Of a DNA stretch of 64,000 nt, positions 35,001 through 46,667 are shown in pieces (the first letter of the stretch is position 1; every line of letters starts with the position of its first letter). The stretch is from Allolobophora icterica (taxonomy: Eukaryota > Annelida > Clitellata > Crassiclitellata > Lumbricidae): assembly GCA_963556255.1 (NCBI GenBank), contig OY744606.1, positions 78,055,141 through 78,119,140 of the forward strand. The letters are read 5' to 3'. The translations under genes were made by a program, and so were the position numbers. The notes under the pieces were generated by a model. The model saw only the letters and a program-made list of their open reading frames with translations, searched no databases and was not told the DNA's origin.

Positions 35001-38000
35001 AACTCTGAGAGGGACTTAGAAGATACATTACAGAACATTACAACATCACAGTATAACATCATATTACAACATCACATTACACCACATGATATTAAAACAT
35101 CACATTACAACATCACATTAAATCACAAAACCACATTATATTATAACATCATGTTACATCACATTACATCATAACATTACATTAACAGCATCACATTACA
35201 TTACAACATCACAGTACATTACAACATTACATTACATTACATTACAATATCACATTACAACATCACACTAATAAATACATTTTCCATTAGTATATACATT
35301 TTACATATAAAAAGACACACAGATGTAACAAACTATAATAAATTAATCCACAAATAGTGTTAAGTTTAAAATGAGAAGAAAAGCTTGAAAGTCGTTGAGT
35401 AAGTGAGAGAAATTAAAATGAGGAAAATAATGACCTGAATCATAGACTACAAATCCTGGTGCTCTGATGTGGCTGTTGAGAGCATACATCCGACTCACGC
35501 CTTCCGACTTGAAACGAAGTCGACAAAAGTCCGACCGACTCTGTTCATGAACGTTTGTTCCTGCCAAAACAAAAGCCCAGTTAAGGGTTTGTAATTGTAA
35601 TCGTAAACTCTAAAAGTCCCACTCCAAAGCTAAGTGCAGGGCACCAGGTTATTCAAGAGTACTGCGTCATGTCAAAGATGACCAGAGATGGTCAAGGGAA
35701 TATCCAGGGCTTGTTGTCAGAGACCAGAGAGAAGAGGGTTAAGGAAGCTTCACATACACACGGAGGAGTATACATCAAGAAAAACACAGTGATGATTCAT
35801 TCATGTGCTCCTCATTTATATGCCATTCTGCTTAATGTAAAGTGGTCTTTGGTCCCCAAGATGCCATATTGGTTAACGCGCTATATAAGAAATGCAGTGT
35901 AGCATTAAATATTGACTTTTTTTAGCATCAGCCGTCCGTGTGCGGCCTGGTTTACACGCTGTATCGGAAGACATGTTCCCTGATGACTTCACATTAATGA
36001 GTCCACACTGCATAAGGACACAGTCCATATATACATACATATACGTATATATGTATATATATACGAGTGTGTTAACGTATTTATATAAATATATATATAT
36101 AGGGCTACTGAAATAACTATGAACACTTGTATATATCTGTAGAAGATGAAGAACAGTCTCTTGAGCTAGTCTGAGAGGCAGCCACTGATATGAAGTGTTA
36201 GCGACTTCCCTTTTCCTTTTTTAGCCTTGGCATATGATGGGAGTGGCAGGTCCTCTCCCTTGCTGTGTCATCTGCCCAGCAACACTGCGTGGTCAGTGTA
36301 CTTACTCATTATAGTCAAGTTTATTATTAATATTATTATTATAATTATTATTTTGCATTTATTAAGCATCACAATCTACTGACCAAGCATCAATTGATGG
36401 CACTGAGCAATTGTGAGTGAGGACTTGTTCAGGGTCCCTACACAGTAACTGTCTCAGGAAAGGAAGCTCAAACTCATACTCTCAGTGGCACGAGTGCCTT
36501 AACCAGTGAGCTACCATGTCCCACCTTTGACAAAGGTGAATTTGCCGCCCTCTCCTTCGTGATCTTTGCAGTCAGCATTCCAGTAGAGGAAGATGTCGTT
36601 TCCAAGGCCCTCTGTGCTGATCGTAAGGGGAGATGTTTGCGCCCCCATCGAACTACGAACGTATGGAACGACGAGGGCGTTTCCACTCGCCCCATCGACC
36701 ACTGTCGTCTGGATACAATACAACACCACTGTAATTGATATTGCCCCCAAAGTTCAGAATATGACAACAATATGACAGAACATCGATGAGCAACTGTGAG
36801 TGAAGGACCGGCTCTTGTTGCTCACACAGTGACTGCCTCAGTGGACGCTCAATCCAATATTCCATGCACTACAGGTCAAGCAACCTTACTAGATGGCAAA
36901 TGTGCCCCCACATGTTTTGAATTTAATGTGGTTCCTCATTTCAACATGCATGAAAGTCTAGTGGTTAGCTTGGTAGAGTGTGAACTTACAAGACAAGGGT
37001 TTAAATCCCTACCAGGGCAGAAAGATGTGCATGCTAATGGGCACTGGGCAGTTGGCAAGGGTCTACAAATTCAGGCATTTGCTGGTTTTTTGAGTGGTTA
37101 CAAAATGCATTTTCCATAACTAAAGCATTAACAGCAAAACCAAGTCAATAACACTTTTTTGGCTCGTTATATACATTTAAAAGAAGTTCATTTAAAAAGA
37201 TTTCGAAAGTTTATTTAACTAAATTGCATAAAAAAACATGTATAAACCAACCTATGAACACTCAAGCATATATCTGAACATTTTTATACCGCCTTTTATG
37301 AAACTGAAAAGGCACTAAAACATGGCTGTCTTTCAGACCTAAAATGTCGAGAAAATACTCAATACCACTGAATGGTAATAGATCGGAAATCCTGGTCCGT
37401 ACTGCCAGTGAACCATGAAATCTGGAATGCCATCAGAATTGTAGAATCCTGGTGAAGGAGTCCTACGGATCAAACGACAAAGCATTAAAATTATCTTCAT
37501 TGTTTTCTCAGGCTTTGTACTTAATATCACGTCATATCATGCTGTCAACATCAAAATCAGCATCATCACCATTATCATCGTCATCATCATTACTCCATTC
37601 AAATATGTAGTAGAGTACAAGAGCAATCTATTAAATCTATTTAAATTATTTAAATCTGTTTAATATTTAATTCAAATTCACATTAATAAATCTATTGAAA
37701 TATATTCCATGCAAACAGCAAAATCCATGTCCAATATTCGGACTCATAATTCAACCATCACTTGCAAGATCTTACGCTTGATTACACCTGAACAGTTACT
37801 GAGAAGTAACAAATGTATAAGTCTCTAAGTAACACTTACACGTAAGTCTCTTAGTAACATTTACATGCAAGTCTCTAAGTAACACTTGCATGTAACTCTC
37901 TAAGTAACACTTACGCATTAGTCTCTAAGTAACAAACGTAAGTCTCTAAGTAACAATTATGTGCAAGTCTCTAAGTAACACTTACACGTAATTTTTTTAA

Positions 38001-38498
38001 GCAACACCTACATGTAATTCTCTACGTAACACGTAATTCTCTAAGCAACACTTAAGCGTAATTCTCTAAGTAACACTTACGCGTAAGTCTCTGACATTGG
38101 ATAGGTGAAGTTCCAGAGTTGGTCGTAGGTTTCACCGTTGAGAGCCAAAACCGTTGAGTTGTAAGTGGCAAACACAATGTCTGGAACGCCATCTGCCGTC
38201 AGGTCAATGAGAACAGGAGGAGTCATCACTCCCTTCACTGGATTGGAGTAGATCTTCTCTGCCTGCCACACAGACAATAGATTTACAGACAATAGATATA
38301 CAATGCATTTTAAGTGCCTTACAAAAGTGCCAAATTCTGTGCTGGTACATGTATGGCTTCCCTGGACAGTACCATTATTAAAATCATTAATATATTTATT
38401 ATTATTATTATTATTTTTTTACCCGAGGTATATATGATAACTCAGGTGTCAGATACTAATTAAATATGTTGATTCTGGAGTGGCCGTCCTGGTCAAGA

Positions 38499-38530
<32 letters not shown>

Positions 38531-41105
38531 GAAGTAGTAGTAGTAGTAGTAGTATTTTATGTCTGCCACACAGACAATAGCTTTACAGACAATAGATTTA
38601 CAAGGTACTACAGTGTGGACTAATTTGCGCACTCCCAGTAAATTCAAGTAGAAGTAAAGTGACCTAGAATTAGGTGATATTTCAAAGCTCGTAAACTCCC
38701 AGTTTTACATTAAATTACAAGCTTCTGACTCAGGTTTTATGCCTGACAAATTAATCTATCATTAGTGTTTTTGTCATTATTATTATTGTTCTTATTACCA
38801 TTTTTATAATCATTATTATTAATATCATCATCAACATTATCATTATTGATATCTCGACATAGCCAGTAGCAGAAGGAAGCACGTACTCTTTGGATTTTAC
38901 CCTTGTATAAGTCGCTGAGGGTGATCATCCATAGCGACCCCGGGTGCGTCTCCCCTCCAGTGCCAAACAACACAACCTCTGTTCCGTCTTTCCTCTCATA
39001 GACAACTGGTGAATAGTAGCTTTCTCTTCCATCTGGAACAGTCATCTCACGAAGCACCTTTCCATCTTTTCCACTGAACAGAAGGATCTTGCCGGACAGC
39101 CGCATCGCACTTCCTAGAAAGATCGCAGGGATAGCTCTCAGCCTCAAATTCACATTCCTAGGCAACTGTGCAGTGCATTCAAAATTTTCTTAATAGCAAG
39201 TATAATCACAAAAATAATAATAATAGTAATAGTAATAACAATAATAACAATAATAAAACATTCCAGAACAATGCTCCATTTTTGCAATCCCCAGGGATCA
39301 TGTGTACCTTGGGGAAAATAATAATAGCCATTCCAGAAATGCATTTTCCATTGCTTAGAGTAATTTTCTACACCCCTCTGTTAATAGAAATAAAAAAATA
39401 AAAAAATAATCCATGTTATTTTCTTTTTTCCCCAAACTTTTTTGAAACCATAGGAGATCATATCTGCCTTGGTAAAAGGGTAAAATAATAATGTTGTACC
39501 AGTACCTGGCAAGAATAAACGTATATGTATGTATGTGTGTGCATGCATCGTATGTATGTATGAATGATGGAATGAATGAATGAATGCATGTACATTGTAT
39601 GTATGTAAACACTTTTGTATCAAAGTTTAAGGAACTTGCACACAGACAAAAATATGGCTATCTAACAGTTCTAAATGAGATGCAACCTCAGACAACAATA
39701 ACCAGAGGTGGGAAGGTGTGATAACCTGGCTGGCCAAATGGATCTCCGCCGTGAATGTTTATGATGTCTGGAATTGAATCGCCATTCAGGTCACTGATGA
39801 ACTGACCAGTGTACAGGTTCATCACTTCCACTCTGGCAGAAGAATTGGTAAAGTTCCAGAGCAGGTGGCCGTCTCGTGAACTCACTGCTTCAAAAGTCTG
39901 CCAGAAAAGTGGAGAAACTGACTTACTGTGAACATTTCATAATTCTTCAGCAGAGAAGCCAAAAACACCTTTGTGTACAAGAAAAAGTCATTAATTATAG
40001 TTTGTAAGTTTTGTAACTGTAATTGTAAATCCGCAAAGGTTCATCAGTCACTCTGTTTCAGAGTAACGCAGGGAGGCGACCTGACCGACGTCTCTTAGGA
40101 GCGTAGACTCGGACCCGACCTGGGCTGATGAACCAAAGTCCTCCGTGCCCACCTTCACGTGGTGCGGACCGTTAGTACCCTTCCATTGGAAGGGGAACGA
40201 ACGGGCACGGCAGGCAAAACCAGGGGAAGGCAATGGCAAACCACCTCTGTTAACATGCCAAGAAAATCGTCATGAGAACTAAGGGACCTGACTTCGAATA
40301 GGAAGCAATGGAGAATGTTTATCATGACGATCGCTAGAGCTCCAGGAGTTGACAGCACAAGGTGACAAGGTGAATTGTAAATTTATATAGCACCACTTCA
40401 AGATAGACTCGTGAGAGGCAATCCCGACCTAACACAATGAAATCATCATCGGACAGAAAGGTTTTCAGATGTTTGCGGAAATGAGGCAAGGAGAGGCTGA
40501 GGAGTTCGTGTGACAGGTTGTCAGGCAACTCATTCCAGGACGATGAGCCAATAACAGCAAAACATTGTGGCATAGATAGAGCAGGAATGTTCCAGATCAA
40601 AAGTCTTGGTTATATAGCAAAAAGTCCAATTAAGACGAGTGGGTTCATCTCAGATCAAAAGGTTTAGTCATCATCATATCAAAGAAAAAAATTCAACAAA
40701 TTGACAATATAATGATTAGATTAAAAATGAAAGAATCAATGGATTGGCTCAATGAATGGATTGACTGAAAGAATGGAGTGACTGACTAAATTACTACACC
40801 AGAGCACTGAATGAATGAACGAACAAAAGAACGAATGAATGAAACAATGTAGCGTCCTACTCCAACTCTTCCGGCAATGATACAGTCCTTGAGGGAGTCT
40901 CCATCGAGGTCCTGGTTGCAGTTGACTGCAAATATCTCATGTGGACTGTAGTGCCTCCACAGCTCCCTTCCACTCGCTCCATCCACAGCCAGCAGGCCAC
41001 CAAGGCACGGATGAATACCGGAAAAGTAAATCTCACAGACGATATCAGGCACATTGTATCCTTCCGCTCCTAACACAACAAAACTATGCATGCAAGTATG
41101 TATGA

Positions 41106-41152
<47 letters not shown>

Positions 41153-42135
41153 CATGTATATCACACACACGGTTATGTACAGCCCAAAGTTCAGTCCATG
41201 TCTGCCTTATCAGTCCTACTGGTCTGTTCCCACTCCTTGAGAACCGGAAATCAGGGCTCAGAGCGCCCTCGAATCCAGAAAATTAGTCCAGCGTGATGAG
41301 TTGTTGGTGATTGAATTGCCACAAGAGAAATGTGATGTTGCGTCATGTATGCATGCATTAATAGACAAGAGCAAAAATAGGAAACAAGAATTACAATGCT
41401 AGCAATAAATAACAAGGATAATTATAAGCAATAACAATCCTAAGGATAAAATGACAACAAAAAACAAAACAACAGAAAACAGCAACAACAGAAAACAACA
41501 ACAACACCAACAAAACAACAACACCAACAAGAGTAACTATAATAAAGCACTATAGAGCGACAATTACCTGTAGCAAATCCAAAAAGCACATCCAGAACCC
41601 CGTCTCCATTGACGTCAAGAAGTCGTAAAGCCGACTCCGTCACAAGTTTCGGAAATCCCACAACCCAGACATCTTCAACAACCATCTTCGAACAGCCAAT
41701 CAGCTTTGTTGTCTTGTGCGTCGTGACTTCCGCATCAAGAACGTGAACAAAGTACACAACGAAAAAGGCAAAACTTGCCAGAAGTGTAACGGCAATTACC
41801 CCCGAGGCAATTCGCCACACAATATGACACAGGCAACCCCTTGCCATCACACCGGATCGAATTTTCACCCGATGATGTCGCGGGTAGAGCAGCGGCTTAT
41901 TCTGCTCGTTGTTCAATGCAGCAACCTCCGAAACCTCATCCTCGGAAGAGTCGCTGTCACGCTGTTCCGATTTCCGGCAGTTCCTGTACCCTGCTCCACT
42001 AATCTTATTCGGCAGAGGGGCGAACACGTCATCTCCTGAATGATCGCCGTGAAATACATCCAATTCATGAGCATCTATTCGAACCTTCACTTCATCACTG
42101 AAACTTGTTTCGTCCATCATAATCAATTCCACCAT
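29098..42135 (-). CDS. FAM234B: FAM234 (ITFG3)-family type II membrane protein, complete
   Basis: Thirteen coding exons, all GT-AG and phase-consistent: 42135-41568, 41069-40861, 39897-39726, 39113-38887, 38262-38081, 37462-37366, 36708-36525, 35560-35435, 33330-33173, 32498-31991, 31208-31035, 29989-29833, 29242-29098 (stop 29098-29100); 968 residues. Residues 1-107 are cytosolic and acidic, with NKPLLYP (di-Leu like); one membrane helix at about 108-131 (AVTLLASFAFFVVYFV); then FG-GAP-like calcium-loop repeats (LLDVNGDGVLDVLFGF at 172; DLDGDSLKDC; DLNGDSIPDI; DLTADGVPDIVF; NSDGIPDFMVHW). Residues about 642-810 (exon 10) are a Ser/Arg-rich insert, followed by a Cys-containing C-terminal module (IDVIFATYWFYP; GMDDDDFEQVVTDECLRMSG; LPFQDQQWSGYMG). 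Human FAM234B is about 622 residues, so this is much longer. Molecular function of the family is poorly known. An AG just before the ATG (42140-42141) suggests a non-coding upstream exon. Confidence 0.88.
29262..29362 (+). repeat. Half copy of the foldback element
   Basis: Contains atggcctcgaccctgctcat and gatccttcaccaccgc, as at 20815 and 63545. It lies in the last FAM234 intron. Confidence 0.6.
30125..30420 (-). mobile_element. SINE family C plus ATT and ACT microsatellites
   Basis: 30165-30340 is the reverse complement of 18336-18526 (catgttatgcgataaacctt, gacagcctgcaatacacggc, tatgggactcgatctctgta). Its tail abuts an ATT run at 30118-30160; an ACT run follows at about 30340-30410. Confidence 0.75.
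31300..31505 (+). repeat. Dispersed repeat in FAM234 intron
   Basis: Shares tgtgtgaaaacgaagatgat, gggcaccagctaattcaaga and gggactggcatcaccag with blocks near 6600, 7040, 26820, 34130 and 35590. Confidence 0.5.
31535..31920 (+). pseudogene. LINE reverse-transcriptase C-terminal fragment
   Basis: Reads HITSVLKFLHWLPVQQRISF and LGLIVYKTLNSG, the typical H-W-L-P-V region of jockey/CR1-type LINEs. At 31845-31905 a piece with tcaatgaggtcatctcatta matches the LINE family B fragment at 47915. Confidence 0.7.
32515..32640. repeat. About 18-bp GTAATGGTAACGTTA repeat
   Basis: Seven or so imperfect units, directly upstream (on the minus strand) of the exon 10 acceptor at 32499. Confidence 0.75.
32820..33090 (+). 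repeat. Dispersed repeat E, longest copy
   Basis: Contains ccagagagagcaggcagagg and flanking aaactccaaatttctaaagc; related to 14500, 35590 and 48690. Confidence 0.5.
33580..33735. repeat. GACATTAGATTAGAT minisatellite
   Basis: Alternating gacattagat and tagat units in a FAM234 intron. Confidence 0.9.
34164..34407 (+). mobile_element. SINE family A, copy 2
   Basis: Nearly identical to the copy at 26186: A-box region tggctcagtgggtaag, B-box ggttcgaatccc (34218-34229), tail gagcgcctctgagtagtagt and gaggcgctatagaaatatcc followed by AAATA repeats. Near identity of the two copies suggests recent activity. Confidence 0.9.
34570..34912. mobile_element. hAT-like MITE
   Basis: Left ggttccctaactcctctggg tcgcgaccc and right gggtcatgacccacagtttg ggaaactctg are inverted relatives and resemble hAT termini (CAGAGTTTCCCAAACTG). 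No exact target-site duplication was found. Confidence 0.55.
35030..35275. repeat. ACATCACATTACA minisatellite
   Basis: Irregular repeats of acatcacattac. A similar tract is at 43010-43135. Confidence 0.85.
36135..36330 (+). repeat. Dispersed repeat D, copy 1
   Basis: Shares tatgaagtgttagcgacttc, gccttggcatatgatgg, ggtcctctccctt and gtcagtgtacttactca with 49020-49215. Confidence 0.65.
36345..36524 (-). mobile_element. SINE family B abutting FAM234 exon 7 donor
   Basis: Reverse complement begins gtgggacatggtagctcact ggttaagg and ends in a TTA-rich tail. Its first bases form the donor GTGGGA of exon 7, whose last base is 36525. The copy at 46553 starts with the same gtgggacatggtagc. Confidence 0.8.
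36785..37065. repeat. Degenerate SINE pieces
   Basis: 36788-36890 resembles the family B body in reverse (gtgagtgaagga, cacacagtgactgcctcag). 36965-37015 has a separate tRNA-like head (ggttagcttggtagagtgtg, then gggtttaaatccctacc). Confidence 0.45.
37800..38095 (-). repeat. About 26-bp minisatellite containing the exon 5 donor
   Basis: On the minus strand the unit is gtaagtgttacttagagact tacgc. About eleven copies run into the intron from the real donor of exon 5 (GTAAGT at 38080-38075). The exon's last bases (gagacttacgc) are also part of the unit. Confidence 0.88.
38395..38555. repeat. ATT and AGT microsatellites
   Basis: TTA run at about 38397-38415, then ATT (38500-38530) and AGT (38533-38555). 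Further A-rich microsatellite at 39205-39260 and a TGAA/ATGT run at 39520-39605. Confidence 0.85.
40020..40620 (-). pseudogene. LINE family A-like 3' fragment and GC-rich repeat
   Basis: 40380-40605 on the minus strand reads MPQCFAVIGSSSWNELPDNL then HFRKHLKTFL, the typical end of a LINE, followed by a tatagcaccacttcaag tail. 40030-40330 is a separate repeat-like block with ggggaaggcaatggcaaacc; its class is unclear. Confidence 0.6.
41105..41165. repeat. TA microsatellite
   Basis: TATA/CATA run in the intron between FAM234 coding exons 1 and 2. An AACA-rich run lies at 41455-41530. Confidence 0.9.
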
Positions 42136-42735
42136 CCGGCTGTAAATGACACAATATTCCCATTTTACAACATAATGTAAGCAGTTTATAGTAGAAAGCC
42201 CTCACCGAGATTATTCGAGCTCTTATTTATGACGCAATATCGTGACCCACTGAGGCTAGTAAGGCTTGTCATGACTGAATAAATTTCGTTGTTTTTGTGT
42301 ATATTGTCTGATGTCATGCTACGCCATCCAGATGCACAGAAAAATCATCATCATCTATCATCATCGTCATAATCATCATCATCATCATCATCATCGTCAT
42401 AATCATAATCATCATTATCGTCATAATCATCATCATCACAACCATCGTCGTCATCGTAATCATCATCATCAGGGGAGGGGATAGATGAATGGTAGTACTA
42501 ATACTCTTCTGGCCTGAAGAGAATTAGATCTTGAAACGTCACGGTTCGATGCCCGTAAGCCCCCTCTAGGTCGACTCAACCTTCCACTCATTAGGAGGCA
42601 GCAGTAAAACGAACGGGCACCTTGCAGGCTGCCAAGACGTGTGTTTATTAAGATCATTATAAGTGTACCGTCATGTTTCAATTGTTTCAGTGTAACTCAC
42701 TGCGGTTTGTGAGCTTGTCAGTAAACACGATTATT

Positions 42736-42776
<41 letters not shown>

Positions 42777-43751
42777 AATCATTGTCATCATCATCACCAT
42801 CACCACTACCATCATCATCATAATCATCATACGCTGTTCCCACAATTTATTACTGTTCAGAAAAACCACCATTGCCAATACTTTCCACCACCCCACCTTC
42901 CCACTACAACGAGTACAACCTCCAGTCCAACACCATTACTGCCACCATTACCACCACCAGAAATGACCAAATCTCAGTAAGGGCTTTGTGCTATAAATTG
43001 CACTAAAACATCATAATTATTACAAAATCACAATGTTACAAAATCACATTATAAATCATATTACATTATAAGATCGCATAACAAAATCACATTACAACAT
43101 CACAATACAAAATCACCACATTAAATTACATTACATGTAGTCTCTCATCATAAAATGATGTTCGAAATGAGTTTCAGCAAAAAGGTAACATTTGCGCTGT
43201 TCCCTTAACCCTTTAATGACGAGAGTGTACTAAAAGCGACTGGGAAACCAATGCAGCTTGTCGTTAAAGTGTTAAAACCTGCTCAAGTTATTTTTCAAGT
43301 TTAGATCCCTCAGACAGTAGTCGTGTTCAATGCACTTTTGAGAGCTTCGTAAAACGTGCCTTCCAAAAGTCTGACCACATAACAGTTGCTCAACACCGTC
43401 ACCACCAATACCATCACCATCAGCCTTGTAATCATAATATTTGTCAACCAATGTCAGTTGTTATCGTAACGATCAACACAACAGTCATCATCATAATCAA
43501 CAGCACTCAGTCATTATCACAATCCCCGTTACGATCATAAGCACAATGCTACTCACCACCACCCCCCACTACCAGCAAGCCCACCACCACTAACACCACA
43601 AGTAACAGCACCACCAACAGCACCGCCAACACCAACACCACCATAAACAACACTAACAACACCCCAAACAACACCACCACCACACCACTCTTCCCTCACA
43701 ACCACCCTCCACCACTGCCACAACCACAACTCTGCCACTGCATCCCTTCAG
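42136..43751. other. Intergenic between divergent genes: ATC microsatellites and SINE
   Basis: ATC/ATCATA runs at 42340-42470 and 42727-42835, a family C-like SINE at 42472-42725 (cggttcgatgcccgtaagcc), an ACATCAC tract at 43010-43135 and a CAC/CAA-rich tract at 43545-43740. The FAM234 promoter must lie here or in an upstream exon, but no TATA or initiator is convincing. Confidence 0.5.
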
Positions 43752-44878
43752 TACTAACGATGATGACTTCTCATCTACACACAACACTTACATCCAGCTT
43801 CCCGGATCTCCTGTCTCAGCAACTGGTTTGTCAGCAGACGAGGATCACTCCATCACTCCTTCATCCGCATCAATTAATGAATGTTTTCTCCGAGATCTCA
43901 AACCGATCGTTCGTTCTCGTTCATTTGCGGATCCATCGGCACAGTCATCCCAAGAGATCGTACATTATGACAATCAGCGAGCAGTGCTCAGTAGATCGCG
44001 CCATTTATTCGTCTTGTACGGCGAGTCGACTCGCATCGTCGATGAATTGGATGTCAGATGGATTGGACGTAAAACCACGAGAGATGCCAGACTAAACAAT
44101 ATTGCGCTCATCATGACAGGAACCTGCAATAAAACAAGATGATGTATGGTCACACAAGGCAATCTATGGTCATACCAGACAATGTATGGTCATTACCACA
44201 CAATGTTTGGTCACATCAGACAATGTATGGTCACACCAAACATTGTATGGTCACAGCAGCCATTGTATGGCCACAACAGACATGGTATGGTCACACCAGA
44301 CATTGTATGGTCATACCAGACAATGTGCAGTCAAGAGTCATACAAGACAAAGTATGGTCACACCAAACAATATATAGTCAGACATTGTATGGTCACACCA
44401 GACAATAAATGGTCGCACAAGACATTCTATGGTCACACCAGACAATATGTAGTCAACAAGACAATGTATGGCCATATGAGACAAAATATGGTCATGGCAA
44501 GCCTATAGACAATTGGCCACCGTGGCCCACGTGTGCATTCAAATACTGGGAAGGACATCGACATGGGTGCCCCTTCCCAAACATAGCATGCACATCCACT
44601 CAGCCCCACATGGAATTGACCTTACAATGAAGGTCGTTCAAACAAAAGTTCTTCGCCAGAAAGCTGTTTTGTAATTGAAAGAAAGCTGCATATATAGTTA
44701 TATAACAGTGACTGCCAAGCAATTTCAAGATATTATATATATATATATATAATATATATATATATATAATATAATATATAGATAATCAATCTAAAGACAG
44801 AACACATACATATACATATATTGTGTCTTGAGAGTGGTGTGCCTGCTTTGGGTGGGTGAGTGCGTGCATGTGTACAAG

Positions 44879-44913
<35 letters not shown>

Positions 44914-44915
44914 AT

Positions 44916-44951
<36 letters not shown>

Positions 44952-44958
44952 ATACGTG

Positions 44959-44990
<32 letters not shown>

Positions 44991-45260
44991 TGTACAGTTC
45001 TTGAAAGATGCTACTAAATATCCTGCAACGCAGATACGATGCAGCTGGTCAAAAGAGAAGCAATTACGCAGAGAGTTGCTCCTTGAAAAGTCAGAGTGCA
45101 TTGTAAACATTGGTCAGCACATAAACGTCAAGAGCGGCGAAACTGGAATCACGAGATTACATGACTACGTCAAGGTCGAAAACATCAGTGAGATGATAAA
45201 ATCAAAGATGCAAAGAAACTGGTCAGCCATCCCATCCATGGCCACCTGCACAACAAACAG
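43752..45260 (+). CDS. Two exon-like open stretches, unknown protein
   Basis: After ccaccactg...cccttcag an open frame from 43753 reads TNDDDFSSTHNTYIQLPGSP then LFVLYGESTRIVDELDVRWI and closes at 44140-44142. A second stretch starts at 44998 after a GT-rich tract ending gtgtacag and reads FLKDATKYPATQIRCSWSKE, KSECIVNIGQHINVKSGETG, RLHDYVKVENISEMI. Both have balanced, protein-like composition, unlike the simple repeats around them. A phase-0 donor at GTCAGA (44052) could join them. The true donor and the last exon are not settled. I do not recognise the family. A degraded gene copy is possible. Confidence 0.4.
44140..44510. repeat. About 20-bp CAATGTATGGTCACACCAGA minisatellite
   Basis: About 17 variable units of caatgtatggtcacaccaga. 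It starts within a few bases of the end of the open stretch at 43752-44142. Confidence 0.9.
44725..44997. repeat. TA then GT/GCGT microsatellites
   Basis: TA run 44733-44782 and GT/GCGT runs 44880-44992, ending at the acceptor-like gtgtacag. Confidence 0.93.
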
Positions 45261-45340
45261 CACTAGGAAAAAGCCAAGAAACACACATACAAACACAGAT
45301 ACATACGCACACATACACACAGAAATACATATATACATAC

Positions 45341-45545
45341 ACAGGGGAGGGGGATAGAGTAGTGGTAACACTCATGGCCAGGAGAGCATAAGGTACGCAG
45401 ATCGACTCCCATAACCCCCCTCTAGGGTGGCACCTTGCATGGCTGCCAAACCGTGTGTTAAATTAAGATATTGATTGTACTTTCATGTTTCAATGTAATC
45501 TTACTGTGTCTGTCGGTTTGAAATAATAAAGAATATAATTATTAC
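45341..45545 (+). mobile_element. SINE family C-like element
   Basis: Head ggggagggggatagagtagt, box-like cagatcgactcccataaccc, tail tcatgtttcaatgtaatc then aataataaagaatataatta. Confidence 0.6.
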
Positions 45546-45654
45546 ATATAATATAATACTTGAGCTTACTATTACAGTTCTCCACTTCAAGGCAAAGATT
45601 CCCTCATTAGCTGCAACCCATATTATACCATTCAATAAATCTGCAATCTTACAT

Positions 45655-45955
45655 ACCAGTATGCTACTTCACCAGTATGCTACTTTACCAGTAAGCTACT
45701 TTACCAGTATGCGCATTTACCGGTATGTATGCTACTTTACCGGCATGCTACTTTACCGGTATGCTACTTTACCAGTATGCTACATTACCTCATGCTACTT
45801 CACCTGTAAGCTACTTTACCAGTATGCTACTTTACCTGTAGGCTGCCTTATCCGTATGCTACTTTAGCTAATTTACCGGTATGCTACTTTACCCATATGC
45901 TACTTTACTTGTATGCTACTGTACCTGTAGCCTACTTTACCGGTATGCCTACATA
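45655..45955. repeat. 16-bp TATGCTACTTTACCGG minisatellite
   Basis: About 18 units such as tatgctactttaccagtatg ctactt. The frames across it (LLHQYA... type) are artefacts. Confidence 0.9.
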
Positions 45956-46549
45956 TCTCTGCTCAGAAACTTGCTAACTAGTTCAATATCAGCACAGAAT
46001 TTCTGGCAGCATGCTAAGCTGCCATTATCCAAGCCCACAAATCGTAATTCCATCTCAGATGGTTATCCAATTTATGCTCATCTTCTAAGCATCCACGGCC
46101 CCCCTCCCCGGAAGCTCCTGAAGGGTTCGGAAGCCACAGAAGAAAAGCAACAGGCAATTTTTTATAGAATATACAAGAATTTTTCCGGCCTTTGAAAATG
46201 ATTTGCTTTGATGATGTCTTTCATCAAATGGATCGGAAGCACATATGACGAAATTCCTTCGAGTGGCGCCATATAAATGCTCATAGCATGACAGCCAATT
46301 TTAAGTAATCATGCACTTATATAGCTCCAGTTTGAGGAAACCCCTTTCAGCAGGATTTCTGACTAGACCCGTTAAATCAACACAAAACGGAGTTGAATTA
46401 ACCACAAGAGGGGTTTGGGCAGAAACATCTTTCTGCTTGAAGCAACAGACAAAACATTTTTAACTGCCAACCTTGAATTCAAACTTATTTACCAACTTCA
46501 GATGGATGGAGGGCTGAGTGGGCACCAGATGGAGTGGCATTCTCTGTTT

Positions 46550-46660
46550 GTGGGACATGGTAGCCAATTGGTTACAGCACTCACCTTGTAATGCAGAGAG
46601 TAGGGGTTCCAGCCTCCCCTAACACAGTTACTGTGTAGGAACCTTAAAATGCTTCCTTCA
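46550..46660 (+). mobile_element. SINE family B
   Basis: gtgggacatggtagccaatt ggttacagc head, ggggttccagcctcc box, followed by cagttactgtgtaggaacct. Confidence 0.65.
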
Positions 46661-46667
46661 ATCACTA

